Positions 16,953 to 26,815 of a stretch of DNA of 64,000 nt are shown piece after piece. Each line of letters opens with the position of its first letter. Position 1 is the first letter of the stretch. A model generated the notes under the pieces. The model did no database searches. It was not told where the DNA came from and saw only the letters and a list, made by a program, of their open reading frames with translations. Source of the stretch: Ruminococcus sp. Its GTDB lineage: Bacteria > Bacillota > Clostridia > Oscillospirales > Acutalibacteraceae. A program made the translations under genes and the position numbers. The stretch covers positions 17,471-81,470 of the forward strand of contig JAFQNJ010000006.1 in assembly GCA_017395925.1 (NCBI GenBank), given 5' to 3'.

Positions 16953-18086
16953 TCATCGTGTCACAAACTCAATTACAGCATCAATGACGGTTCTGACATC
17001 CTCATCGGTGAGATTTAAGTGGAGGGGGAGAGAGAGAATGTGGTTGCTGTAATAATCGGCGTTGGGGCAGGTGCCTTGAGCGTATGAATACATACGGTAG
17101 TTGGTATTATCGATATAGTGAACACCGGGGAAAATATCCTTGCTGTTGAGGAAAGTCAGCAGCTCATCGCGGTCTTCAACGATAATCTGGAAAAGATGTC
17201 TGGAGGTCTGACAATCTTCGGGAATAGTAACAGTACCTATCTTGTCCTTATAGGGGGCGAAGGCTTCTGAATACATCTTTGCAATACAGTTCCTCCTTGC
17301 ATTGTCCTCGTCAAGGTGCTTGAGCTGAACAAGGGCAATAGAAGCAATGACAGAGTTGCCGTGATATTTGTGTCCGACATATTCTACGTCGTATTTCCAT
17401 TTGTAGTTGCCGCCTGCACCGGTTCTGGCATAAGTATCCTTGTTGATTCCAAGCCAAGCATATTTTCTGGCAATTTCATCAAACTTTTTGTCCTTGAAGC
17501 AAATCATACCGCTGTCAGCAGTGGGAAGATTCTTAACTGCCTGGAAGGAGTAGACTACAACATCGGCTTCTTTGCCTGGAATTTCACCACGGAGTCTGGT
17601 TCCTGCCATGTGAGCAGCATCCAGAATGAGGATAAGATTATTTTCCTTGCAGATAGAGACAACTTCATCGTAGTGACCTGTGTTACCGCCCATACCAACA
17701 TACATAACAGCCTTTGTATTGGGGGTGATTTTTTCTCTTATGGAGTCAGGTGAGAGACAGAGTGTGTCATCAACATCAGCAAAAACAGGCTTCAGACCTG
17801 CCTGCATAATTGCGTGGTTGGTGGTGATGAAGGTGAGAGGAGTGGTGATAATCTCTGAATTTTCATCCCAACCCAGCTCTGCTTTAAAGAGGTCGCAAGC
17901 CATATAGAGACCTGATGTGGAGGAATTAAGATAGTAAGCATTTTCAAGGCCGGTATATTCCTTCCATCTTTCTTCAATTTCAACTGTCTTAAAGCCCATG
18001 CCTGTCCAGCCTTTTTCAAGGCATTCTCTGATCTCATCAAGGCAGGCATCAACGTCAAATTTAGGTACAAATAACTGAATTCCCAT
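16953..18086 (-). CDS. DegT/DnrJ/EryC1/StrS-family sugar aminotransferase
   Basis: 377-residue PLP enzyme. Schiff-base Lys185 lies in YSFQAVKNLPTADSG, Asp156 in ILDAAHMAG, and the N-terminal glycine/serine phosphate site in LNSSTSGLYMAC. AGGAG precedes the ATG. It directly follows rmlA-rmlC-rmlB, where rmlD would be expected, so its likely substrate is a dTDP-4-keto-6-deoxyhexose, giving a dTDP-4-amino-4,6-dideoxy sugar (VioA/WecE-like). That assignment is inference; a UDP-4-keto substrate from 31206 or 10975 is possible. It is divergent from the DegT protein at 2886. Confidence 0.9.
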   Translation of the reverse strand: MGIQLFVPKFDVDACLDEIRECLEKGWTGMGFKTVEIEERWKEYTGLENAYYLNSSTSGLYMACDLFKAELGWDENSEIITTPLTFITTNHAIMQAGLKPVFADVDDTLCLSPDSIREKITPNTKAVMYVGMGGNTGHYDEVVSICKENNLILILDAAHMAGTRLRGEIPGKEADVVVYSFQAVKNLPTADSGMICFKDKKFDEIARKYAWLGINKDTYARTGAGGNYKWKYDVEYVGHKYHGNSVIASIALVQLKHLDEDNARRNCIAKMYSEAFAPYKDKIGTVTIPEDCQTSRHLFQIIVEDRDELLTFLNSKDIFPGVHYIDNTNYRMYSYAQGTCPNADYYSNHILSLPLHLNLTDEDVRTVIDAVIEFVTR

Positions 18087-18116
18087 AAGTATTCTCCTTA
18101 TATAGCAGATTGCGGA

Positions 18117-19136
18117 TTATCTTCCGCTGTACATTCTTTCAAAATAGTTCTGGTAGTCACCCTCCAGAATGTTTTTCCACCAAGGCTCATTATCAAGATA
18201 CCACTGAACGGTCTTTTTTATGCCTTCGTCGAAGGTGGTTTCAGGGAGCCATCCAAGCTCATTATGTATTTTGGTGGGGTCAATGGCGTAACGCATATCG
18301 TGACCGGGACGGTCTGTGACGTAGGTGATAAGACTTTCATCCTTGCCGAGAATTTTAAGGATTGTTTTTACCACCTGAAGGTTGGTGCGCTCATTGTGAC
18401 CGCCGATGTTGTATATCTCGCCGTCCTTGCCTTTTCGGATTACAAGGTCAATGGCGGAGCAATGGTCCTCAACATAGAGCCAGTCGCGGACATTTTCACC
18501 TTTGCCGTAGACGGGAAGACTCTCGTCAGCCAGTGCGCGGGAAATCATCAGGGGGATGAGTTTCTCGGGAAAATGATAGGGTCCGTAGTTGTTTGAGCAA
18601 CGTGTAATGGACACAGGCAATCCGAAGGTTCTTGCATAAGCCATTACCAGTAAATCCGCAGATGCCTTTGATGCGGAGTAGGGGGAGGAGGTGTGAATAG
18701 GTGTCTCTTCGGTGAAGAAAAGGTCGGGTCTGTCAAGAGGCAGGTCGCCGTATACCTCGTCGGTGGAAACCTGATGATATCTTCTGACGCCGAATTTTCT
18801 TGCAGCATCCATAAGGGTCTGGGTGCCGATGATGTTTGTTTTAAGGAAGATGCCGGGGTCCTCTACAGAACGGTCAACGTGGCTCTCCGCGGCAAAGTTT
18901 ACAACAATATCAAACTTTTCTTCCTCAAAAAGCTTGAATACACACTCTCTGTCGGCAATATCGCCTTTGACAAAACGGAAGTTATCCTGCTTTAAAGCTT
19001 CATCCAGGGTCTGAAGGTTGCCTGCATAGGTGAGTTTGTCAAGGCATACTATTCTGTCTTCGGGGTGATTTTTAAGCTCATAGTAAACGAAGTTTGCACC
19101 TATGAAGCCTGCACCGCCTGTTACAAGAATATTCAT
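18117..19136 (-). CDS. rfbB: dTDP-glucose 4,6-dehydratase
   Basis: 339 residues. NAD-binding [12 protein letters not shown] at the N-terminus, catalytic [10 protein letters not shown] (Asp-Glu pair) and Tyr/Lys in [12 protein letters not shown]. It converts dTDP-glucose to dTDP-4-keto-6-deoxyglucose. ATG 19136 follows AAGGAGGG by 7 nt; the upstream in-frame ATG extends toward rmlC without support. It follows rmlC in the rmlA-C-B order. Confidence 0.96.
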   Translation of the reverse strand: MNILVTGGAGFIGANFVYYELKNHPEDRIVCLDKLTYAGNLQTLDEALKQDNFRFVKGDIADRECVFKLFEEEKFDIVVNFAAESHVDRSVEDPGIFLKTNIIGTQTLMDAARKFGVRRYHQVSTDEVYGDLPLDRPDLFFTEETPIHTSSPYSASKASADLLVMAYARTFGLPVSITRCSNNYGPYHFPEKLIPLMISRALADESLPVYGKGENVRDWLYVEDHCSAIDLVIRKGKDGEIYNIGGHNERTNLQVVKTILKILGKDESLITYVTDRPGHDMRYAIDPTKIHNELGWLPETTFDEGIKKTVQWYLDNEPWWKNILEGDYQNYFERMYSGR

Positions 19137-19158
19137 AAAAAGTCCCTCCTTGGGGGCA

Positions 19159-19716
19159 TTATAATTTGAATTTGAAATCAAGGTTTTCCAGTGTGGGATA
19201 AACCTTGTCTTTGTCGCTGAGGAGAAGTCCCTCTTTAAAAGGCCAGTCTATACCGATGCTTTCATCGGAGTAGAGCAGTCCGCCCTCGTCCTCGGGATGA
19301 TAGAGGTTGTCGCATTTGTAGACAAATTCTGCCTCATCGGACAAAACAAGGAAACCGTGGGCAAAGCCGCGGGGAATGAAGAACTGACGCTTGTTTTCCT
19401 CAGAAAGAACGACTCCTACGTATTTGCCGAAAGTAGGGCTTCCCTCTCTCAGGTCAACGGCAACATCGTAAACCTCACCTTTGATAACCCGAACAAGTTT
19501 TGCCTGGGGGTAGGTTTTCTGGAAATGAAGTCCGCGGAGTACTCCTTTGCGGGATTTTGATTGGTTATCCTGCAGAAAAGTGCAGTTAATGCCCGCTTCT
19601 TTAAAATCCGACTCCTTGTAGGTTTCCATAAAGTAGCCTCTGTGGTCGCCGTAAAGGGTGGGTTCAACAATAAGCACGCCGTCAATTTCTGTTTGAATAA
19701 AATTAAAGTTTCCCAT
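19159..19716 (-). CDS. rfbC: dTDP-4-dehydrorhamnose 3,5-epimerase
   Basis: 185-residue cupin-fold epimerase. Motifs are [38 protein letters not shown] (catalytic His) and [15 protein letters not shown]. It would turn dTDP-4-keto-6-deoxyglucose into dTDP-4-keto-L-rhamnose. ATG 19716 has GAGG upstream; the longer reading overlaps rmlA and has no family match. Confidence 0.95.
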   Translation of the reverse strand: MGNFNFIQTEIDGVLIVEPTLYGDHRGYFMETYKESDFKEAGINCTFLQDNQSKSRKGVLRGLHFQKTYPQAKLVRVIKGEVYDVAVDLREGSPTFGKYVGVVLSEENKRQFFIPRGFAHGFLVLSDEAEFVYKCDNLYHPEDEGGLLYSDESIGIDWPFKEGLLLSDKDKVYPTLENLDFKFKL

Positions 19717-19741
19717 AGTATACCTCGTGGGGGTTATGTAA

Positions 19742-20626
19742 TCAGTAGCGGTATCTGCCCTCGGCAACCATCTTGAGATAATCACCGTAGGGGCTTTTGC
19801 CGTATTTTTCGCCTGCCTTAATAATTCCCTCTTTATCGATCCAACCATTGACAAAGGCAATTTCTTCAGGAACGGAAATCATCAGAGACTGGCGTTTTTC
19901 GGTAATGTGAATGAAGTTTGAAGCCTCAATAAGTGAGTCCATTGTGCCTGTGTCCAGCCACGCGAAGCCTCTGCCCATAAGCTGAACGTTGAGGTCTCCG
20001 TGCTCCAGATATATGCGGTTGAGGTCTGTAATTTCCAGTTCGCCTCTCTTGGAGGGTTTTACTTGTTTTGCAAAATCCGCGACCCGGTTGTCGTAGAAAT
20101 AAAGACCTGTTATGCAGTAGTTGGATTTGGGATTTTTGGGTTTTTCCTCAACGGACAGAACATTGCCGTCGTCGTCAAACTCCACTATTCCGAAACGCTC
20201 GGGGTCGTGGACATAGTAGCCGAAAATGGTAGCCTTGCCGTTTTCAGCATCCGCCTTTGCGACCTTGAGAAGCTTTGATAGTCCGTTTCCGTAGAAGATG
20301 TTGTCGCCCAGAATCATAGCACAGCAGTCGTCACCGATGAATTCCTCGCCGATAATGAATGCCTGAGCAAGTCCGTCGGGAGACGGTTGAATTGCGTATG
20401 AAAGATTGATACCGAACTGAGAGCCGTCACCCAGAAGACGCTTGAAATTAGGGGTATCCTCAGGTGTGGATATTATAAGAATATCGCGGATACCAGCATA
20501 CATCAGGGTTGAAAGGGGATAAAAAATCATTGGCTTGTTATACACGGGGAGAAGTTGCTTGGAGGTAACCTGTGTCAGGGGATACAGTCTGGTGCCTGCT
20601 CCTCCTGCAAGAATAATACCTTTCAT
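19742..20626 (-). CDS. rfbA: Glucose-1-phosphate thymidylyltransferase
   Basis: 294 residues. The nucleotidyltransferase signature [16 protein letters not shown] is at the N-terminus and GDNIFYG is the metal-binding region. It makes dTDP-glucose from glucose-1-phosphate and dTTP. ATG 20626 follows AAGGAG. It heads the rmlA-rmlC-rmlB set inside the operon; no rmlD was found in the window. Confidence 0.96.
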   Translation of the reverse strand: MKGIILAGGAGTRLYPLTQVTSKQLLPVYNKPMIFYPLSTLMYAGIRDILIISTPEDTPNFKRLLGDGSQFGINLSYAIQPSPDGLAQAFIIGEEFIGDDCCAMILGDNIFYGNGLSKLLKVAKADAENGKATIFGYYVHDPERFGIVEFDDDGNVLSVEEKPKNPKSNYCITGLYFYDNRVADFAKQVKPSKRGELEITDLNRIYLEHGDLNVQLMGRGFAWLDTGTMDSLIEASNFIHITEKRQSLMISVPEEIAFVNGWIDKEGIIKAGEKYGKSPYGDYLKMVAEGRYRY

Positions 20627-20650
20627 TACGTTCGCTCCTTTCAAAAGCCG

Positions 20651-21835
20651 TCAGCTCTGAAGATTAGTTTCTATACTGTGTTTGATAAAGTCCACAGCCT
20701 TCTTCTGCTCGCGTTCAATAACAGCCTCAGTTTGGCTGAAATCAACGGGGGAGAAGGCGGAGACTTTCATATTTTCATAGGTGCGGTGTTCCAGAGAAAA
20801 CATGGACAGGAGAGTTTTGAGTCGCGATCCCATACTACTGCCCCATTCAACACGGTCAAACACCACAAAATCTCTCTTGTAGAGTATGGAGAATACTGCG
20901 GCATGGAAAGAGTCGGTAAACACCGCCTCGGCATGGTGCACAAGATACAGAAACTCACGAGGTCCTGCGGTGTAGTGCTGAGGCTCTCTCAGCTCCAGAA
21001 GATTAATTATGCGGCAGTCTTTCTCTTTGGCAATCTTTTCGATATATCTGCGGTAGGAGTTGGTTTCGTTTCCTAAAAAATATGTTAGTATATAAGGCTT
21101 ATCTGTTTCAAATTCAGGCTTTACTTCAATAGCTTTCCAGTATTCCAGGGGAAGGGCAATGGTAGGGTCGCAGATGACCTTTGCATCTTTGTTGCAGAGG
21201 TCGCGGATGAGTTCGGCACCCCTTTCCTCTCTGACAGAGATCAGATTGAAATCCTGAAGCCACTTGGAATAGGACTCTTTTACATATTCGGGAAGCTCAC
21301 CTAAACCAAAAGAGGGTGAAAATGTGAGCTTTTTGCTCTTGGGGACAAAGTTCAGGAACTTAATACCCGAAGTGCTGGGGTAGGTGGGATTCCATACCTG
21401 GTCGGAGCCCACAGAAAAAAAGTCAAAGTCCTCAATTTCTTTTTCGGGGATGCTATTTATATTTATATTAAAATCGGTATGCTTTATGTAGTTGTCCCAG
21501 AAGTGCGAGAAGGATGCAGTTCTGCCCCTTTTTGCCTCTGCTATTACAGAGGCGTTCTTTTTTGCTCTTATAATACTGGGAATGAGTCTGTCCCGCTGGT
21601 TCTTTATATGATATTTTGTACCGGTGCGGACTTTGAATACCGCTTTGATGTACGAAGGTCTGAGCTTTGCGAGGGTACTTTCTTTCTCTTTTTCCACGCG
21701 GATTCCCTGTCTTGTGGAGTCGAAGATAGTCAGTGCCTCATGCCCCAGATTTTCATACACCTTCATAACGGCATAGTTCTGGAGGCTGCCGCCGTAGTTT
21801 TCACCCTTTGAAAGGGTTATTATTCCGATCTTCAT
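20651..21835 (-). CDS. Polysaccharide pyruvyl transferase family protein
   Basis: 394 residues of the CsaB/WcaK-type fold. Motifs are ITLSKGENYGGSLQNYA, FSVGSDQVWNPTY, ISVREERGAEL and VFTDSFHAAVFSILY with the active-site histidine region. Members move pyruvate from PEP onto a sugar as a ketal, adding negative charge to a surface glycan. GGAGG precedes the ATG. It lies between the polymerase gene and rmlA. Confidence 0.9.
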   Translation of the reverse strand: MKIGIITLSKGENYGGSLQNYAVMKVYENLGHEALTIFDSTRQGIRVEKEKESTLAKLRPSYIKAVFKVRTGTKYHIKNQRDRLIPSIIRAKKNASVIAEAKRGRTASFSHFWDNYIKHTDFNININSIPEKEIEDFDFFSVGSDQVWNPTYPSTSGIKFLNFVPKSKKLTFSPSFGLGELPEYVKESYSKWLQDFNLISVREERGAELIRDLCNKDAKVICDPTIALPLEYWKAIEVKPEFETDKPYILTYFLGNETNSYRRYIEKIAKEKDCRIINLLELREPQHYTAGPREFLYLVHHAEAVFTDSFHAAVFSILYKRDFVVFDRVEWGSSMGSRLKTLLSMFSLEHRTYENMKVSAFSPVDFSQTEAVIEREQKKAVDFIKHSIETNLQS

Positions 21836-21858
21836 TTGAGGAGCCTCCTTGTAGAGAA

Positions 21859-22971
21859 TTACATATATTTTGCGTAGAAATCAGTTGTGCGCTGGAAAAT
21901 CCATTGCCATTCTTCCATACTGGCAAGGGATGCAAAATACCACACTATGGCGTATAGTATCAGAATTAAACTCTTCATCAGGAAGTGTTGCTTATGGTCA
22001 AATTTAGTAGTCAGCGATACCATCGCTATACAAATGAAGGGGGTGAAGAAAATTGTAACGCGGTGGAGATATGCGCTGTTAGCAGTTGCGAAAATCAGTG
22101 ATGCGTTAATAAACAGCATACTGATGTAGAAGTTCTCTTCGCCGCTGAATTGCTTTTTCTGTAAATAGTGGAACAAATATAGTATTACCGGAGCAAAGGC
22201 GATACCCACTCGCAGGGGGTTGATTTCGTTCTGGGCATACTGCGACGTTCCCACCGTTTCTTCTCCCGTTGCTACACCCAAAGCACTGAAAATAAAGTCA
22301 TAGGAGAAGGAGAGTGCAACGCCGGCAATCATAATGAATGCTATTTTCTGGAAATTCAGGTTCTTGGTTACAAGGAAGTATAGCGGTAGCATTATCAGTG
22401 CAGATATATGGAAGGAGGCAGCTATGAAGACGAGAATACAGAATTTTATGAATTTTCGTTCATAGATAAGCCGATGGCCTGCAAAAATAATAGCAGCGGC
22501 TACACACTGACGGACCGCATTGAAGGTTACATCCCAACATCCGGTGAAGATGTAGAGCATTACCGACATAAAGAAATCATCGGTGTGCTTTGACATAGGG
22601 AATATCGTGAAGGTGATGGTTATTACTGAAATCAATAGGATAAAGTAAGCGCCGTCGTCGGTGAAGAAAGACAAAAGTCGGGCAATAACAGAAAGTCCGG
22701 GTTCATCCCATTCCCTGAAGCGTTCTTCAAGTTCTGCAGACCAGTTGGGATATCGCCAGTAGTATCCTCCGTAGTCAGCACCGACATAGTGTCTGAGACC
22801 AGCAACCGTGGCAAGGATAGCGACACAAACGATTACGAAAAAGTAATATGATGTAAGGTTAGGTTTGCCGTTTTCATCTAGGTGGGGATGTGAGGTTGCT
22901 CTTCTGTACTGACCTGTTGCAATAAGAGCGAAAAAACCTACCGCCACAGCGGTGAGAATCATTACAAGCAT
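21859..22971 (-). CDS. EpsG-family membrane protein (Wzy-like polymerase), second copy
   Basis: 370 residues with about ten predicted spans. Family marks are RHYVGADYGGYYWRYPNW near the first outer loop, FNAVRQCVAAAIIFAGHRL and AASFHISALIMLPLYF. It should polymerise the repeat unit built by this operon. It has the same family motifs (RQ, SFH) as 8267-9358 but clearly different sequence, so it is an independent polymerase and not a recent duplicate. AAAGGAGG precedes the ATG. Confidence 0.87.
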   Translation of the reverse strand: MLVMILTAVAVGFFALIATGQYRRATSHPHLDENGKPNLTSYYFFVIVCVAILATVAGLRHYVGADYGGYYWRYPNWSAELEERFREWDEPGLSVIARLLSFFTDDGAYFILLISVITITFTIFPMSKHTDDFFMSVMLYIFTGCWDVTFNAVRQCVAAAIIFAGHRLIYERKFIKFCILVFIAASFHISALIMLPLYFLVTKNLNFQKIAFIMIAGVALSFSYDFIFSALGVATGEETVGTSQYAQNEINPLRVGIAFAPVILYLFHYLQKKQFSGEENFYISMLFINASLIFATANSAYLHRVTIFFTPFICIAMVSLTTKFDHKQHFLMKSLILILYAIVWYFASLASMEEWQWIFQRTTDFYAKYM

Positions 22972-23011
22972 TTGTGCGCCTCCTTTCGTTTGTTTTTTTA
23001 TTTATTAATTA

Positions 23012-23824
23012 TTATTTATTCTTCGCTTGATGCTTTCTATACAGCAGTGTAATAAAACTCGGGGTAAGACCCTTGATAACGGTCACAACTGCAGGTTTGA
23101 TGTACCAGTGCAGGGGATATCCCAGAAGGTGGAAGCCTTTGAAAGTGGTAGCCACAACATAAAGCCTTACCTTCAGGGTGCGGCGCTTAATGGCATTGAT
23201 GTCCTCACGCATAAGATAGAGAGGCTCCTGCATATTGACGCCCTTGAAGTTGTGGTAGAAAAAGCGGAACCACAGGTCATAGTCCTGGGCCCTTATGGTT
23301 CTTTTGGAAACAGTATATCCGCCGCATTTATCGTATACATATTTATATGTCATTATGGTAGCATGGTTGAAGGCAACCTGACGGCGTTGAGTATATCTGT
23401 CGGGGAATTCAGGCTTCTTAACAATGTCTGCCATTCCTTCTTCGCTGAATCGCTGCACAAGGGTGCTGACCAAGTCAACGTCGGGATGCTCTCGGAGATA
23501 GCTTACCTGCTTCTCGAATCTGTCAGGAAGAGAAATATCATCTCCGTCCATACGGGCGATGAACTCTCCTTCGGCATACTCAAGGCAGTGGTTGAGAGAA
23601 TAAGAGAGCTTTGAGTTTTTCTCGTTCTGAATAACCTTGAACTTTTCGGGATACTTTGCCTCATATTCCCTGACAATTTCCAGGGTGTTATCTGTGGAGC
23701 AGTCATCGCAGATGATGAATTCCCAGTTTGTATATGTTTGGCTAAGTATAGAGTCTATGGCTTCTCTGAGAGTTGGTGCGCAGTTATACACCGCCATAAT
23801 AATTGAAATCAAGCCGTTTTTCAT
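23012..23824 (-). CDS. Glycosyltransferase family 2 protein
   Basis: 270 residues with a GT-A fold. The N-terminal block is ISIIMAVYNCAPTLREAIDS followed by QTYTNWEFIICDDCSTDNT; the metal-binding DxD region is FIARMDGDDISLPDR. It adds one sugar to the lipid-linked intermediate on the cytoplasmic face. It lies between a TupA-like gene and the polymerase. Donor unknown. Confidence 0.93.
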   Translation of the reverse strand: MKNGLISIIMAVYNCAPTLREAIDSILSQTYTNWEFIICDDCSTDNTLEIVREYEAKYPEKFKVIQNEKNSKLSYSLNHCLEYAEGEFIARMDGDDISLPDRFEKQVSYLREHPDVDLVSTLVQRFSEEGMADIVKKPEFPDRYTQRRQVAFNHATIMTYKYVYDKCGGYTVSKRTIRAQDYDLWFRFFYHNFKGVNMQEPLYLMREDINAIKRRTLKVRLYVVATTFKGFHLLGYPLHWYIKPAVVTVIKGLTPSFITLLYRKHQAKNK

Positions 23825-23870
23825 TACAAATCACCATACTGTTGTAATTGAATTGTTGGTTTTTGGGGAG

Positions 23871-24758
23871 TCAATCAAGTTTGATCCAATCTCCCATTTG
23901 TTTTTCCCATTCAGGCTGAATGTACAGGTCAAAGCCTCCACCTGAGAAGAATGTGTATTCGCCAAAATAAATCTGTCCGTTGATTTCATAAAAATCCATT
24001 CTGACAGTCTTAATTCCTTGTGAAAGTTGAGCTGCCAACTCTTTCATTTTGTCAAAACATAAGGGCTTTGGGATGGGTTTTTCTGACTGAGGAAAATGAT
24101 CAATGATATCAAGATGATTGAAATCCATATCGAAATAGTCGAAGCGGCAATCTGTTTGTCTGTCTGTTGCAACAAGCAGTACTTTAGGTACTCCGTCAAA
24201 GCAGAAAAACTTGTAATCGGTAATATCAGATTTACCTGTATCAACCATTAGTTTTTCAATCATTATGCAAGACTTTATCCCTTTATAGGGATATTCTCGA
24301 CCGGCATAAAAGTAATCGTGCTTGAGTCTGTTTGAGAAGTGAGTTCGGAGTTCTTTGAAATCTTTTTCAGTGAGGGCAGATTTATCCTTAATAACCTTTG
24401 TGCTTCCGGAGTCGTGGTTGCATTTGAGAACAAATTGATTAGGAAGCTCAGCAAAATTGATTTCGTCAAATGAATTGAAAACACCCAGCAAGGGGAAAAG
24501 ATATTCTTCTCCCAGTGTGTTCTTAATGTGGTCGCGTACAGCAAGCTTATCAACGAGTTTGCTGTATTCAGGATTTTTTCGATTTATCTTAAGCCATTGT
24601 AGTTTTTCGTTGTAACCTTCAGGAGATTTGAAATTTATGAATTTACCCACGGCTGCAAAATAAAAAAGTTGAAGATATAATTTGTCAGGAAGAAAAAACA
24701 AACTGTTCATAAGAGTTTTTCTCATTTTTCTTCCCATTATTTTTTTCAAAGTAAACAT
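23871..24758 (-). CDS. TupA-like ATP-grasp protein (paralogue 1)
   Basis: 295 residues of the ATPgrasp_TupA type, named after a Bacillus teichuronopeptide protein. Family signs are NEKLQWLKINRKNPEYSKLVDKL, NQFVLKCNHDSGS, ITDYKFFCFDGVPKVLLVAT and MDFYEINGQIYFGEYTFFSG with acidic metal-binding positions. ATP-grasp enzymes join a carboxylate to an amine or alcohol through an acyl phosphate, so an amino acid or peptide could be attached to a uronic-acid sugar. It is more AT-rich than its neighbours, unlike its paralogue at 25796, hinting at a separate origin. Confidence 0.83.
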   Translation of the reverse strand: MFTLKKIMGRKMRKTLMNSLFFLPDKLYLQLFYFAAVGKFINFKSPEGYNEKLQWLKINRKNPEYSKLVDKLAVRDHIKNTLGEEYLFPLLGVFNSFDEINFAELPNQFVLKCNHDSGSTKVIKDKSALTEKDFKELRTHFSNRLKHDYFYAGREYPYKGIKSCIMIEKLMVDTGKSDITDYKFFCFDGVPKVLLVATDRQTDCRFDYFDMDFNHLDIIDHFPQSEKPIPKPLCFDKMKELAAQLSQGIKTVRMDFYEINGQIYFGEYTFFSGGGFDLYIQPEWEKQMGDWIKLD

Positions 24759-24781
24759 TATTTCACCTCATAATCAGATGC

Positions 24782-25756
24782 TTACAGATTTTCCTTGTAC
24801 CACTCAATAGCAAGTTTGATACCGCGCTCAAAGCTGTAATCAGGGTCGTAGCCCAGAAGCTCCTTTGCCTTTGAGATATCGGCGTTTGAGTGTTTGATGT
24901 CGCCCTTTCTGTCGGGGCCGAAGTTGGGCTCGATATTCTTGCCCAGAGCTTTTGTGAGGCCGTAGTAGATATCGATGAGATATTCTCTGCCGCCATAAGC
25001 TACGTTGAATGCCTCACCTGCGGCATCAGAGGATGCAAGGCAGGCCTTGAGGTTTGCCTCAATAACATTTTCAATGTAAGTAAAATCTCTTGACTGTTTG
25101 CCGTCACCGTTGATGGTGGGAACTTCGTCGTTAATGAGCTGCTTTAAGAATTTGGGAATAACTGCGGCGTAGGCACCGTCGGGGTCCTGACGTCTGCCGA
25201 ATACATTGAAGTAACGCATTCCGTAGGTGTCAAGCCCGTAGAGCTTCTTGTAGAGCTTGCCGTATTCCTCATCAACTCTCTTGGTGAGAGCGTAAGGGGA
25301 GAGGAGGTTGCCTTCTCTGCCTTCTTTTTTTGGGAGGTTGGGCTCATCTCCGTAAACAGAAGAGGAGGAAGCGTAAACAAACTTCTTAACTCCCTGCTGA
25401 CGGGCGGCCTCCATCATATTGAGAGTTCCGCCGATGTTGATATCCTCATAGAGCAGGGGCATTTCTATTGAACGGGGAACGCTGCCCCATGCTGCCTGAT
25501 TGAGAACAAAGTCAACGCCCTCGCAAGCCTTCATACAGGTATCGAGGTCGCGGATATCACCCTCTATAAATGTAAAGCGGGGATTGTCAATGAATCCGTC
25601 CATATTGGACTTCTTTCCTGTGGAAAGATTGTCGAGACAGCGGACTGTGTACCCCATATCGAGAATAGCCTCGCACAGGTTGGAGCCGATGAAGCCTGCA
25701 CCGCCTGTTACAAGGAATACTGAATTTTCGGGGAATTGAAGATGTTTGTAGCCCAT
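24782..25756 (-). CDS. UDP-N-acetylhexosamine 4-epimerase (WbpP/TviC type)
   Basis: 324-residue extended SDR. NAD site GGAGFIG (18-24), catalytic Tyr155/Lys159 in SPYALTK and SSSSVYGDE before them. LNQAAWGSVPRSIEMPL is typical of the group that prefers UDP-GlcNAc or UDP-GlcNAcA (WbpP, TviC). With the dehydrogenase at 26816 it would give UDP-GalNAc or UDP-GalNAcA. AGGAGG precedes the ATG. Confidence 0.88.
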   Translation of the reverse strand: MGYKHLQFPENSVFLVTGGAGFIGSNLCEAILDMGYTVRCLDNLSTGKKSNMDGFIDNPRFTFIEGDIRDLDTCMKACEGVDFVLNQAAWGSVPRSIEMPLLYEDINIGGTLNMMEAARQQGVKKFVYASSSSVYGDEPNLPKKEGREGNLLSPYALTKRVDEEYGKLYKKLYGLDTYGMRYFNVFGRRQDPDGAYAAVIPKFLKQLINDEVPTINGDGKQSRDFTYIENVIEANLKACLASSDAAGEAFNVAYGGREYLIDIYYGLTKALGKNIEPNFGPDRKGDIKHSNADISKAKELLGYDPDYSFERGIKLAIEWYKENL

Positions 25757-25795
25757 AATTTCCTCCTGAAATTAAAACATAGCTGATTTTGTTGA

Positions 25796-26761
25796 TTATT
25801 TTCTGACTATTTTGTCACTTTCGAGGTTTATCCAACCTGCGATTTGTTTGTCCCATTCTTCGGGTTCGATGTTCTGACAGCAACCGCCGTGGTAGAAGGT
25901 TACCTCGCCGAAGTAAATCTTGCCGTCCACGTTGTAAAGGTCAACGCGGCACATAGGGAAGGGCTCGGAGAGCTTCCTTGCGATCTCTTTCATACGCTCA
26001 AAGTTCTGAGGCTTCTCCACGGTGCCCTCATAACGGTCTCTGCCCCAACGGATGGGGAGGAGGTTGAAGTCCATATCGTACATATTTCTGGGATAGCCAA
26101 CCTGATACTTACCGTCGGCACGGAATACGCCCACGTCCATCATAAGAAGTTTTGGTTCTCCCTCAAAGCAGAAAAAGCGGAAATCCTTGAGAGCTTCACC
26201 TGAGGGGTCTTTGATAACCTCCTCCACAACAACTCTGGGGGGGATGTTCTTGTAATTCCACTCTCTGGATATCAGGTGATACTTCTGTTTGAGGCTTTTT
26301 TTGAAATGCTTTCTCACGGACTTTTCATTGAATTCGGGGTCACCGGGAGTATAGAAAATCAAATCTCCGGAGCCGTTGTTGGTTTTCAGCACAACGGGCT
26401 TTGTGAATTTGGAAAAATCTATGTCCTTGGCACGTTCATAACAAGCTACCTGCGGAATGAGAATATCAGAGTAACCCTTTTCGGCTACATATTCTCTTGC
26501 CAGATGCTTGTCGGAGCAAACAGTCATCAGCGGATCGCGGTTGTAAAGCTTCAGCCACCACATTTTTTCGTTTGTAATGGTGGGGTTTTTGAGGTTGAGC
26601 TTTTTACCGGTATATATTTTGTAGAAAACTTTTGCATAAAGCTTGTCGGGGATAATTGCCAAAACATGGATGGCAATATCTCTGAAAAATCCGTAGATGC
26701 GTTTTGCTGTGGCGGATTTTTTACGAAAGACAAGAATTTTATGCTTTATCTTTTGAAACAT
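25796..26761 (-). CDS. TupA-like ATP-grasp protein (paralogue 2)
   Basis: 321 residues, same family as 23871-24758. Shared signs are NEKMWWLKLYNRDPLMTVCS, PVVLKTNNGSGD, LKDFRFFCFEGEPKLLM and YNVDGKIYFGEVTFYHGG. A basic N-terminal extension of about 25 residues precedes the fold. It lies between the UDP-HexNAc dehydrogenase and the 4-epimerase, so ligation of an amino acid to the uronic acid those enzymes make is a reasonable guess. AAGGAG precedes the ATG. Confidence 0.83.
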   Translation of the reverse strand: MFQKIKHKILVFRKKSATAKRIYGFFRDIAIHVLAIIPDKLYAKVFYKIYTGKKLNLKNPTITNEKMWWLKLYNRDPLMTVCSDKHLAREYVAEKGYSDILIPQVACYERAKDIDFSKFTKPVVLKTNNGSGDLIFYTPGDPEFNEKSVRKHFKKSLKQKYHLISREWNYKNIPPRVVVEEVIKDPSGEALKDFRFFCFEGEPKLLMMDVGVFRADGKYQVGYPRNMYDMDFNLLPIRWGRDRYEGTVEKPQNFERMKEIARKLSEPFPMCRVDLYNVDGKIYFGEVTFYHGGCCQNIEPEEWDKQIAGWINLESDKIVRK

Positions 26762-26815
26762 AGGGAAATCTCCTTGTTTTCATTAGCGTAAGCAAAGATT
26801 AAAATATGAAAATTA

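Noticed and set aside
19717-19860. A 48-codon N-terminal extension of rmlC
   Set aside because: It overlaps the rmlA end, is basic and unlike the family, and ATG 19716 starts the RmlC sequence.
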